From assembly GCF_019599185.1 (NCBI RefSeq), contig NZ_JAIEUL010000003.1:124001-188000 (forward strand): a stretch of 64,000 nt of DNA. The letters are read 5' to 3'. The position numbers were made by a program, and so were the translations under genes. Each line of letters begins with the position of its first letter. Position 1 is the stretch's first letter. Shown here one piece after another: positions 41,103 to 49,068 of the stretch. The notes under the pieces are model-generated. The model had not been told where the DNA came from. It searched no databases and was given only the letters and a program-made list of their open reading frames with translations. The stretch is from Cryobacterium inferilacus. Its GTDB lineage: Bacteria; Actinomycetota; Actinomycetes; Actinomycetales; Microbacteriaceae.

Positions 41103-42509
41103 ATGTCGAATTACATTGCAGCAGCACTGGTCGGTGAGCCCGAGGTTCTCGAAGACGCCGCTCTGAACAACACCCGCGCCGCCGACCTCACCGGATCGCC
41201 CGCCTGGCTGCGACTGAAGAACGCCGCCACCACCCTGCAGACCGTGCAGGCTCAGGACGGCTCGATTCCCGAGCCCGGTGCGCACACGGATGCGCGCGCG
41301 TCCGTCGCCGAGATCACCTCGGCCGTCCGCGAGCTCGCCCCGCATTTTCCGCACGATGCCGCCTACCTCGACGCGCTGGTGGCCGACTTCGACCGCTGGG
41401 TGGCCGAGGGGTTCGGTGTACCCGACTTCTACGACGCGCTGATGGCCTTCCAGCCGCAACAGAGTCGGGTCGACGGCATCCGGCACCTGGTGGTGTTCCC
41501 GATGTACACCCAGAACGGCAGCACCAACCGGCTCGTCGAGGCGGTGCTGATCGAGGTGATCTGGCCGGAATTCGTGGCCGAGCTGGAGCTCGAGTACACC
41601 AACAAGCTGTTCGTGCCCATCCGTTTTCTCGACTTCACGGCCGGCTACGACACCAACTCGGCGGTGCTCTTCCCCGAGACCGTGGCGATGCGGCAGATCC
41701 CCACCTTCACCTGGGGCGCGATCTTCGCCGACCGCGAGGCCGCCAGGTTCCGCACCGTGGTGCGCGCCGCAGCCTCGATCACCCGGCTCGAACTGCCCGC
41801 GGAGGCCGCCGCGCTGCTGGACGATCAGCACCTCACCGAAGAGACCTTCGTGATGTGGGACCTCATCCACGACCGCACCCACATGCGCGGCGACCTGCCG
41901 TTCGACCCGTTCATGATCAAGCAGCGGATGCCGTTCTTCCTCTATTCGCTCGAGGAACTGCGCTGCGACCTCACCGCGTTCCGCGAATCGGTGAAGATCG
42001 AACACGACGACACCGCCAGCGACGAGGCTCGCCGGCACGCGAAGCTGGTGCAGTACGCGGTGATCTTCGACCGCATCTTCAGGTTCGCCATCACCGGCAG
42101 CCGGGTGCGCAACTACGACGGCCTGGGCGGGCAACTGCTGTTCGCCTGGCTGCACCAGCACCACGTGCTGCACTGGACCGACACGGCGCTCTCCTTCGAC
42201 TGGGAGGCGGTGCCAGAGGTGGTCATCGCGCTCGGCGCCCAGATCGACGAGCTGTACTGGGCGTCGATCGACCGGCCGAAGAAGGCGCACTGGCTGGCCG
42301 CCTACGCGATGCTCACCGAGACCCTCACCCCCAACCCGGCGTCCACCTGGGCGCGCGGGTTGCCGCTGGAGGTACTGGCCGGGCCGCCGAAGGGTTACAC
42401 CGACCTGGTCCTGGACGACGAGTTCCCGCTGTCGATGTTCTTCGAGGCGCTCGACAAGAAGATGAAGCCGGTCATCGAGTCGACCGTGGGCATCACGGCG
42501 CATGCCTGA
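41103..42509 (+). CDS. DUF6421 family protein
   Basis: A 468-residue soluble protein of the DUF6421 family found in actinobacteria. Recognisable segments: RHLVVFPMYTQNGSTNRLVEAVL, the RFLDFTAGYDTNSAVLFPET stretch, and VMWDLIHDRTHMRGDLPFDPF, where the HDRTHMRG cluster could bind metal. The function is unknown. GGGAGG precedes the ATG. The next gene, an SDR oxidoreductase, overlaps its end by 8 nt, so the two are translationally coupled and probably act in one pathway. Confidence 0.88.
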   Translation: MSNYIAAALVGEPEVLEDAALNNTRAADLTGSPAWLRLKNAATTLQTVQAQDGSIPEPGAHTDARASVAEITSAVRELAPHFPHDAAYLDALVADFDRWVAEGFGVPDFYDALMAFQPQQSRVDGIRHLVVFPMYTQNGSTNRLVEAVLIEVIWPEFVAELELEYTNKLFVPIRFLDFTAGYDTNSAVLFPETVAMRQIPTFTWGAIFADREAARFRTVVRAAASITRLELPAEAAALLDDQHLTEETFVMWDLIHDRTHMRGDLPFDPFMIKQRMPFFLYSLEELRCDLTAFRESVKIEHDDTASDEARRHAKLVQYAVIFDRIFRFAITGSRVRNYDGLGGQLLFAWLHQHHVLHWTDTALSFDWEAVPEVVIALGAQIDELYWASIDRPKKAHWLAAYAMLTETLTPNPASTWARGLPLEVLAGPPKGYTDLVLDDEFPLSMFFEALDKKMKPVIESTVGITAHA

Positions 42510-43179
42510 GCCCGTGGTCGACCCAGCCGGCGTCGCCGGGCATACCGTTCTCATCGCCGGGGCGACCAGCACAGCCGGGGTAGCCGTCGCGGCCGCCCTG
42601 GCGGGGGCGGGCGCCCAGGTGCTGGCCGTGGGGTCTGACGCCGAGCGCCTGGAGCGGGTGATCGAGGTGGCGCCGGACGCATCCGTGTACGTCTGCGACC
42701 TGGCCGACTACGCCCAGGTCACGGCGCTGGCGGCGACACTGCACGCCGAGCACGGGCCCATCGACGGCCTCGTGCACCTGGTGGGCGGCTGGCGCGGCGG
42801 CGGCGGCCTCGACGGCCAGACCGATACGGACTGGGACTTTCTGCATGAGCGGGTCGTGCAGACTCTGCGCAACACCACCCGCGCATTCAACGCCGACCTG
42901 CTGGCCTCGTTCACCGGCCGGCTCGCGATCGTGTCGTCGGTGTCGGTGGATGCGCCCACTCCCGGCGGCGCCAACTACGCCAGCGCCAAGGCGGCGGCCG
43001 AGACCTGGACCAGGGCGGTGGGGCACGGCTTCGCCAAGTCCGGCGATACCGCCGCCGCCGTGATCTTCGCGGTGCGCTCCCTCGACGGCCTCGAACCCCG
43101 GCTCGCGGCGGAGGTCGTGGCCCTCTGGGACGCCCCCGCCGCCGCCCTCAACAACACCCGCCGCATCCTCACCCCCTAG
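42502..43179 (+). CDS. Short-chain dehydrogenase/reductase
   Basis: A 225-residue SDR. The dinucleotide loop is modified to LIAGATSTAGVAVAAAL (classic TGxxxGIG is not exact). The catalytic Tyr-x3-Lys is present in ANYASAKAAAE near residue 155, with the Ser strand VSSVSV just before. The Asp-Leu after the third strand (VCDLADY) also fits. It is cotranscribed with and overlaps the DUF6421 gene. Short C-terminus; the substrate is unknown. The same pair in this order in related actinobacteria would support a shared function. Confidence 0.9.
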   Translation: MPEPVVDPAGVAGHTVLIAGATSTAGVAVAAALAGAGAQVLAVGSDAERLERVIEVAPDASVYVCDLADYAQVTALAATLHAEHGPIDGLVHLVGGWRGGGGLDGQTDTDWDFLHERVVQTLRNTTRAFNADLLASFTGRLAIVSSVSVDAPTPGGANYASAKAAAETWTRAVGHGFAKSGDTAAAVIFAVRSLDGLEPRLAAEVVALWDAPAAALNNTRRILTP

Positions 43180-43214
43180 CCCCTGCCCTGCCCACCCCGG
43201 CCCGGCGCCAAGGT

Positions 43215-43295
43215 GCATAACTCCTGCAATTTTTTGCGAATCTGGCTGATTTGGGGCTGATCCGGCCGGATTCTGAGAAATTGCAGGAGTTATGC
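43215..43295. repeat. Dispersed palindromic element, copy A
   Basis: An 81-bp element ending in perfect 18-bp inverted repeats: GCATAACTCCTGCAATTT at 43215-43232 and its complement at 43278-43295. The interior contains TGATTTGGGGC. It lies between the convergent SDR and MMPL genes. A second copy, with a degenerate right end, occurs at 48078. MITE- or REP-like in form; no coding capacity. Confidence 0.78.
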
Positions 43296-43316
43296 CGCGC
43301 ACGCCGGGGACACACG

Positions 43317-43353
43317 AACGCGGCCCAGCCCCGGTGAGGGACTGGGCCGCGTT
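43317..43353 (-). terminator. Hairpin after the MMPL gene
   Basis: AACGCGGCCCAG (43317-43328) pairs perfectly with CTGGGCCGCGTT (43342-43353), a 12-bp stem with 13-nt loop, 15 nt beyond the MMPL stop. A probable terminator, perhaps bidirectional with the convergent SDR operon. Confidence 0.75.
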
Positions 43354-43368
43354 GAGCAGGGCCGGCGG

Positions 43369-45906
43369 TTAGCTGCGCGGCACCGGCACGGGCTCGAGCT
43401 CCGGCTCGTGCTCGCTCGGGTGCAGCGGATGCGTGCGCTCGAGCGACGCGCCCTCCACGTCGACGTTGGGCAGGATGCGATCCAGCCACTTCGGCAGCCA
43501 CCAGGCCGCGTCACCCAGCAGGTGCATGACGGCCGGGATGATGAGCAGTCGCACGACGAACGCATCCAGCAGCACGCCGATGGCCAGGCCGAAGCCGATC
43601 GACTGGATCATCACCGAGTTCGAGAACACGAAGCCGGCGAAGACCGACGCCATGATCAGTGCGGCCGCGATCACCACGGTGCGCCCGGCGTGGAAGCCGC
43701 GCTGCACCGCCAGTCGTGCAGACGAACCGTGGGTGTACGCCTCGCGCATTCCGCTGACCAGGAACAGCTGGTAGTCCATCGCCAGGCCGAACAGCACACC
43801 GACAACGAGGATCGGCAGGAAGCTCAGGATGGGCCCCGGGTCGTGGATGCCGAACAGGAACCCCAGCCAGCCCCACTGGAAGACCGCCGTGATGGCGCCG
43901 AACGCCGCGAACAGCGACAGCACGAAGCCCAGCGTTGCGGTGAGGGGAACCAGGATCGAGCGGAACACGAAGATCAGAATGACCAACGACAGCCCCACGA
44001 CAACCAGCAGGTAGAGCGGCAGCGCGTCGGCGAGCTTCTCGCTCACGTCGATGTTGCCGGATGCGTTGCCGGCGACGCCGAGGGAGCTGACGCCCTCAAT
44101 GTCCAGGCCCCGCAGATCGCGCACGAGCTGCTCGGTCGACTCGCTGGTCGGCCCCTCCTCGGGGATGACCTGGAAGGCGAGCAGCAGGTCGTCGTCTGAC
44201 GCACCGATCGGGGCGACCGCGACGACGTCGTTCTCCGCCTTGAGCGCGGTGCCGATTCGCACCTGCTCGCCGATCAGTTCCTCGTCAGTGACGGCAGACT
44301 CCAGGTCGGCGACCACGAGCAGCGGGCCGTTGACGCCGGCGCCGAACTTGTCGTCGACGAGCTTGTATGCCCGGTAGGCACTGGAATCCAGCGGCTCGGA
44401 CGAACCGGCCGGGAGGCCCAGCCGCATCGAGAGCGCGGGAATCGCGACGATCAGCAGCACGGCGATGCCGGCGACAACGGTCACGACGGCGCGCACGGTG
44501 TTCATCGGCTTGATGGGCGCCACGACCTTGACGGCGGGGGTGCCGATCTGCGCGCGGGCCTTCTTGGTGAGGATCTTCGCGCCGACCAGGCCCAGCATCG
44601 CCGGCGTCATGGTGATGGCGATGAGGATCGCAACGAACACGCAGACCGCGCCGACCGTACCCATCAGCCCGAGGAACGGGATGCCGGTGAGGTTGAGGGC
44701 GAGCAGGGCGATCAGCACCGTGGCTCCGGCGAAGACGACGGCGTTGCCCGACGTGCCGTTGGCCAGGCCGATCGACTCCTGCAGGTCCACGCCGTTGCGC
44801 AGTTGGGTGCGGTGCCGGTTGAGGATGAACAGCGAGTAGTCGATACCGACGGCGAGGCCGAGCATCACACCGAGAACCGGGGTGACCGAGAGCATCTCGA
44901 CAGAGCCGGAGAGCGCGAGGGAGGCGAGCACGCCGACGCCGACGCCGACGAGGGCGTTCAGCAGCGGCAGACCAGCACCGATCAGGGTGCCGAGCATGAC
45001 GAACAGCACGACGGCCGCGATGATGACGCCGCCGATCTCGCCCGGGCCGAGGATCTCGGGGATGCTCGCGGCGATGTCGTTGGACACCTCGGCGACGACG
45101 CCGTCGATACCGGCGTTGTCCATCTCTTCGACGATCGCCTCCTTCGACTCGGCCGGCACCTGGTTGAGCGAGGTGTCGAACTGCAGGCTGGCGACAGCGG
45201 TCGTCTCGTCGGCCGAGACCTGACGGATGTCCACGGCCAGGTCGAGCAGGTCGGAGCCCTCCTCGAGGGTGGTGCTCTGTGTCTCGAGCTCGGTGCGACC
45301 CGCATCGAGGGTGGCCTGCTGCTCGGCGATGGTGGCCAGGCCGGCATCGATCTGGGCCTGCTGCGCATCCAGTGTGGGCTGCGCGGCGGCGAGCTGCCCG
45401 GCCGCCTCGGCCTGGCTGATGGCGGCATCCAGCTGCGCCTGACCGGCCTCGAGCTGGGCTGTCGCTGCGTCGATCTGCGCCTGACCGGCCTCGAGCTGAG
45501 TCGTGCCGTCGACGATCGCCTGGCGGCCGTCAACGATCTGCTGGGCCTGCGAGTCGATCTGCGCCTGGGTGTCGAACGGGTTCGTCGACGAGGTCACATT
45601 GTCGAGCTCGACGGTGTCGGTGAGCAGCTCACCGATCGCGGCCTTCTGCTCCTCGGTGAACGCCGCGTCGTCTGTGGTGGTGAACACCACGGTGCCCCGC
45701 CCACCGCTGGCGGCGGGGAACTTCTCGGCGAGCTCGTCGCTGACCGCCTGGGTCGCGGTGCCCGGGATGCTGACGGAGGAGGTGAGCGTTCCGCCGAAGA
45801 GGGCGAACGCACCGCCGGCGAGGCCGAGGATGACCACCCACGCGACGATGACCAGCCAGGCTCGGCGGGCGGAGAACCGACCGAGTCGGTAAAGGAGGGA
45901 TGCCAT
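43369..45906 (-). CDS. MMPL/RND-family exporter with coiled-coil periplasmic insert
   Basis: An 845-residue membrane protein with twelve predicted helices in two repeats. MMPL signature regions are LGLAVGIDYSLFILNRHR and GLAMDYQLFLVSGMREAY, each with the Asp-Tyr pair used in proton coupling. The first large outer loop contains about 110 residues of Gln/Ala-rich heptads (units like AGQAQIDAA and TLDAQQAQIDAG), an unusual coiled coil for this family. ATG 45906 begins just before helix 1. Likely exports lipids or drugs. Cotranscribed with the upstream TetR gene, whose product probably represses it. Confidence 0.93.
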   Translation of the reverse strand: MASLLYRLGRFSARRAWLVIVAWVVILGLAGGAFALFGGTLTSSVSIPGTATQAVSDELAEKFPAASGGRGTVVFTTTDDAAFTEEQKAAIGELLTDTVELDNVTSSTNPFDTQAQIDSQAQQIVDGRQAIVDGTTQLEAGQAQIDAATAQLEAGQAQLDAAISQAEAAGQLAAAQPTLDAQQAQIDAGLATIAEQQATLDAGRTELETQSTTLEEGSDLLDLAVDIRQVSADETTAVASLQFDTSLNQVPAESKEAIVEEMDNAGIDGVVAEVSNDIAASIPEILGPGEIGGVIIAAVVLFVMLGTLIGAGLPLLNALVGVGVGVLASLALSGSVEMLSVTPVLGVMLGLAVGIDYSLFILNRHRTQLRNGVDLQESIGLANGTSGNAVVFAGATVLIALLALNLTGIPFLGLMGTVGAVCVFVAILIAITMTPAMLGLVGAKILTKKARAQIGTPAVKVVAPIKPMNTVRAVVTVVAGIAVLLIVAIPALSMRLGLPAGSSEPLDSSAYRAYKLVDDKFGAGVNGPLLVVADLESAVTDEELIGEQVRIGTALKAENDVVAVAPIGASDDDLLLAFQVIPEEGPTSESTEQLVRDLRGLDIEGVSSLGVAGNASGNIDVSEKLADALPLYLLVVVGLSLVILIFVFRSILVPLTATLGFVLSLFAAFGAITAVFQWGWLGFLFGIHDPGPILSFLPILVVGVLFGLAMDYQLFLVSGMREAYTHGSSARLAVQRGFHAGRTVVIAAALIMASVFAGFVFSNSVMIQSIGFGLAIGVLLDAFVVRLLIIPAVMHLLGDAAWWLPKWLDRILPNVDVEGASLERTHPLHPSEHEPELEPVPVPRS

Positions 45907-46002
45907 TGTCCTAGAGGTTCTTTCTTGATGTCGGGTTACTGCAGGTGTCTCGCATCGCGTCATCGGGAAGAGAGCTGGGGGTGGAGCGGGGAGAGGTCGA
46001 GG

Positions 46003-46644
46003 TCAGGCCGCGGGGTAGCCGGTGCGCACCGAGTCGATGAGACGGTCGAGCAGGTCGTCCCACACGGCTCTGGAGCTGTCGTCGAGCGTGCCGCCGGTGC
46101 GGGCGATCCAGTGGCTGGACACCACGGCGACGCCGTTCATGAGCGAGCTGACCGGGATCGCCACCTCGAACCCGTCGATCGCGGTGTTGCGGTCGGCGAT
46201 TTCGATGGAGAGCTGCTCGGTCGCCCTGGTGAAGACATCCCCCAGGGCGTGCGGCGAACGGCCGGTCTCGCAATCGGCGTCGAGCACCCCCCACAGGTAG
46301 GCGACCACGGTGGGCAGGTCGATGGCCCGCACGGCCGAGGTGATCTCGTCGAAGAGAGCCACGAGGCTGCCGTCTCCCGCGGGAGTCGCCTGCGTCGCCG
46401 CCCGGAATTCGTCGACGACCGCGCTGAGCAACCGGGTGCAGGTGGTCATGATCACGTCATCGAGCGAGCCGAAGTGGTTGAACACGGTGCGCCGGGAGAC
46501 GTCGGCGCGCTCGGCGAGTTCGTCGACGCTGAACTGCGGCTTGCCGCGCTCGCGAATGAGCGAATCGGCGGCAGCCAGAATCGCCTCACGGTGTCGCGCC
46601 TTGAGCTCGGCGCGGCGGTCGGGGGCGAGGTTCACGGATGTCAC
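46003..46644 (-). CDS. TetR-family regulator of the MMPL exporter
   Basis: A 213-residue TetR regulator. The helix-turn-helix is FSVDELAERADVSRRTVFNH, with the FGSLDDVIM turn typical of the family; the remainder is helical ligand-binding core. It starts at a GTG (46644). It is the first gene of the MMPL operon, 96 nt upstream of the exporter, and diverges from the second histidine kinase. AAGTGCAA repeats in the divergent gap are candidate operators. Ligand unknown, possibly a lipid or drug exported by the MMPL protein. Confidence 0.93.
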   Translation of the reverse strand: MTSVNLAPDRRAELKARHREAILAAADSLIRERGKPQFSVDELAERADVSRRTVFNHFGSLDDVIMTTCTRLLSAVVDEFRAATQATPAGDGSLVALFDEITSAVRAIDLPTVVAYLWGVLDADCETGRSPHALGDVFTRATEQLSIEIADRNTAIDGFEVAIPVSSLMNGVAVVSSHWIARTGGTLDDSSRAVWDDLLDRLIDSVRTGYPAA

Positions 46645-46655
46645 GTGATTACACT

Positions 46656-46680
46656 AAGTGCAACGACGCACGAAGTGCAA
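46656..46680. promoter_or_regulatory. Repeated AAGTGCAA motif, candidate TetR operator
   Basis: AAGTGCAA at 46656-46663 and again at 46673-46680, spaced 17 nt start to start, so on nearly the same helix face twice apart. Between them GTGC-N6-GCAC gives a small inverted repeat. The site is 12-36 nt upstream of the tetR start in the divergent gap. Confidence 0.5.
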
Positions 46681-46735
46681 GTGCCTCCCCCTCTGGGCTG
46701 AGGCGCCCGCGCAGACGCGACGCTAGCGTGGAGCC

Positions 46736-48121
46736 ATGAGTACCGATGCCCACCCGAGCATGGCCACAGATCCCCTGGCCGACGGCTGGCGCCGGCCGCG
46801 CGGCCCCCGCGCCGGCTACCGGGTGGATGCCTGGGTGGCGCTGGCACTGGCCGGCGGCACCGCGCTCAGCATCTCGCTCACCCTCGGCACCGGGCTGATG
46901 GGTGAGGCTGAATGGTGGCTCGCCGCCCTGTGGGTGGGCCTGATCGCCCTGCCGCTGGCGGCCAGGCGGCGGTTCCCCGAGGCCGTGGCGCTGCTGGTGT
47001 CCATCGTCTTCGGCGTCTTCGGGTCGATGGGCGTGACCGACACCCTGTTCTCGAGCATCTGCCTCTACGTGGCCATCTATTCGGTGGGCGCCTGGAGTCA
47101 CCACCGCGCCATCGCCAGGTGGACCAGGCTCGGCATCATCGTGGGCATGTTCATCTGGCTGTTCTGGGTGCTGATCGAACAGGCCAACCAGGCCACCATG
47201 ATCCCCGAGCTGTCGCGGGAGGGTTTCTTTTCGCCATATGCCGCCTATGGAATGTTGCAGGTGCTGCTCAATCTGGTCTACTTCTGGGCAGCGTATTACT
47301 TCGGTGACACCGCCTGGCAGGCCGCCAGGCGATCCGCGGCGCTCGAGGCTCGCACCCGGGAGCTCGCCACCGAACGTGAACGCACCGCCGCCCAGGCCGT
47401 GTCGTTGGAGCGGGTGCGGATCGCGCGCGAGCTGCACGATGTGGTCGCCCACCACGTGTCGGTGATGGGTGTGCAGGCCGGCGCCGCGCGGCGCATCCTG
47501 GATCGCGACCCGGCCGCCGCGGCCCGCGCGATCACGGTGATCGAGGAGAGCGCCCGTACCGCAGTGGAAGAACTGCACACCATGCTCGGCGCCCTCCGGG
47601 CCGACGACGCCGACTGCGATGCCGGCCAGCCGGCGCATCAGACCACGAGCACCCGCGGCGTCGATCAGCTGGCCGAGCTCGTGCAGGAGAACATCGACGC
47701 CGGGCTCGACGTGCGACTGCAGGTGATCGGCGACCCGCGCCCGGTGCCGGGAACCACCGGGCTGAGCCTCTACCGCATCGCGCAGGAGGCCCTCACCAAC
47801 ACGCGCAAGCACGCCGGGGCCGGTGCGACCGCCGAGCTGCGGCTGCGTTACGAACCGGATGCGGTGGAGCTGGAGGTCACCGACACCGGGCGGGGCGCCG
47901 GGCGGCCGGCCGGCGCATCCGTCACCCCGAGCGCGGGCACCGGCACTGGCGTCGGCGTGGCCGGCGGGCTCGGCCAGCAGGGCATGCGCGAGCGGGTCGC
48001 GGCCGTCGGCGGCACCCTCGAGCTGGCCAACCGGCCTCGCGGCGGCTACCTGGTGCGCGCCCGGGTGCCGTTGGCGGGCATAACTCCTGCAATTTCTGCG
48101 GATCGGGCCGAAATCAGCTGA
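46736..48121 (+). CDS. NarL-family sensor histidine kinase, second system
   Basis: A 461-residue membrane kinase. About six helices span residues 30-190. The HisKA_3 phosphoacceptor is RIARELHDVVAHHVSVMGVQ, the ATP-binding N-box contains EALTNTRKHAGA, and a Gly-rich loop (VGVAGGLGQQGMRERV) follows. The last 13 codons and the TGA stop are supplied by a palindromic repeat (copy B), so the original C-terminus was probably different. A ribosome binding site is not obvious. The partner response regulator follows after 54 nt. It diverges from the TetR/MMPL operon. Confidence 0.93.
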   Translation: MSTDAHPSMATDPLADGWRRPRGPRAGYRVDAWVALALAGGTALSISLTLGTGLMGEAEWWLAALWVGLIALPLAARRRFPEAVALLVSIVFGVFGSMGVTDTLFSSICLYVAIYSVGAWSHHRAIARWTRLGIIVGMFIWLFWVLIEQANQATMIPELSREGFFSPYAAYGMLQVLLNLVYFWAAYYFGDTAWQAARRSAALEARTRELATERERTAAQAVSLERVRIARELHDVVAHHVSVMGVQAGAARRILDRDPAAAARAITVIEESARTAVEELHTMLGALRADDADCDAGQPAHQTTSTRGVDQLAELVQENIDAGLDVRLQVIGDPRPVPGTTGLSLYRIAQEALTNTRKHAGAGATAELRLRYEPDAVELEVTDTGRGAGRPAGASVTPSAGTGTGVGVAGGLGQQGMRERVAAVGGTLELANRPRGGYLVRARVPLAGITPAISADRAEIS

Positions 48122-48157
48122 TTTGGGGCAGTTTGTGAAAACCAGCAGGAGTTGTGC
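48078..48157. repeat. Dispersed palindromic element, copy B, inside the kinase 3' end
   Basis: Shares GCATAACTCCTGCAATTT with copy A at the left end and the internal TGATTTGGGGC piece. The right end, CAGGAGTTGTGC, matches copy A except one base, but the inner part of that arm is degenerate. It covers the last codons and stop of the kinase gene and most of the gap before the response regulator, including sequence just upstream of that gene's start. Confidence 0.75.
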
Positions 48158-48175
48158 ACCCGATAGCGTGGGGGC

Positions 48176-48913
48176 ATGATCGCAGCGAACACACCGGCAG
48201 TACGGGTGCTCCTGGTCGACGACCAGGCCCTGGTGCGGGCCGGTTTCCGCATCATCCTCGAATCCGAGCCGGGCATCGTGGTGGTCGGTGAGGCCGCCGA
48301 CGGCGCCACCGCCATCGCCCAGGCCGCCGCCCTGCAGCCGGACGTGATCTGTATGGACGTGCAGATGCCCGGCATGGACGGCCTCACCGCCACCCGCGCG
48401 ATCGTGGCCGACCCCGCCAGCCGCAGCGCGGTGCTCGTGCTCACCACCTTCGACCGGGAGGACTACCTGTTCTCCGCCCTGCAGCACGGCGCCAGCGGGT
48501 TCCTGCTCAAGAACTCCACCCCCGAGGCCCTGGTGGAGGCGGTGCAGGTGCTCGCCCGTGGCGACGCACTGCTCTCCCCCGAGATCACCCGCCGCGTCAT
48601 CGAGCGGTTCTCCCGCGGCCCGCTCCCTGGCACGGTCCCCACCGGCAGCACGGATGCCGCGGCCGCCCCGTCGCCGGCGCGGCCTGAGCCCGCCGCGGTG
48701 GGAGAGCTCACGGATCGCGAGCGGGAGGTGTTCGAGCTGATCGCGCTGGGCCTCGCCAACGCCGAGATCGCGGGCCGGCTCTACCTCGGCGAGGCCACGG
48801 TGAAGACCCACGTGTCGAAGGTGCTGCAGAAACTCGACCTGCGCGACCGCATTCAGGCCGTCGTCTACGCCTACGAACACGGCATCGTCGTGCCGGGGGC
48901 CACGCAGCGCTGA
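48176..48913 (+). CDS. NarL/LuxR-type response regulator, second system
   Basis: A 245-residue response regulator. Receiver motifs: LVDDQALVRAGF near the start, phospho-Asp in VICMDVQMPGMDG, Thr in VLTTFDRED and Lys in FLLKNSTPEA. The linker (about residues 145-180) is longer than usual and Pro/Ala-rich. The LuxR output helix-turn-helix is EREVFELIALGLANAEIAGR and LGEATVKTHVSKVL. It is the partner of the kinase just upstream; target genes cannot be read from context, though the divergent MMPL operon is one candidate. Confidence 0.95.
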   Translation: MIAANTPAVRVLLVDDQALVRAGFRIILESEPGIVVVGEAADGATAIAQAAALQPDVICMDVQMPGMDGLTATRAIVADPASRSAVLVLTTFDREDYLFSALQHGASGFLLKNSTPEALVEAVQVLARGDALLSPEITRRVIERFSRGPLPGTVPTGSTDAAAAPSPARPEPAAVGELTDREREVFELIALGLANAEIAGRLYLGEATVKTHVSKVLQKLDLRDRIQAVVYAYEHGIVVPGATQR

Positions 48914-49068
48914 CCCTCCGATTCTCTGGTGCGATGGCCGCCGATTCGGCGGTTTGGACAACGTTAATTTCAGCGGCCGCCCCTCCTCCACAGGGGGTGG
49001 CTTTCGAGGTTCTCCACCAGTGATTCATTGGCATCGGGAGTGTCGGTGGTGGGTGCTTGACTGTGTCT

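Noticed and set aside
46649-48991. 780-codon antisense frame across the second two-component system
   Set aside because: It is the mirror of the kinase and response regulator genes, whose motifs are intact; composition is that of noise.
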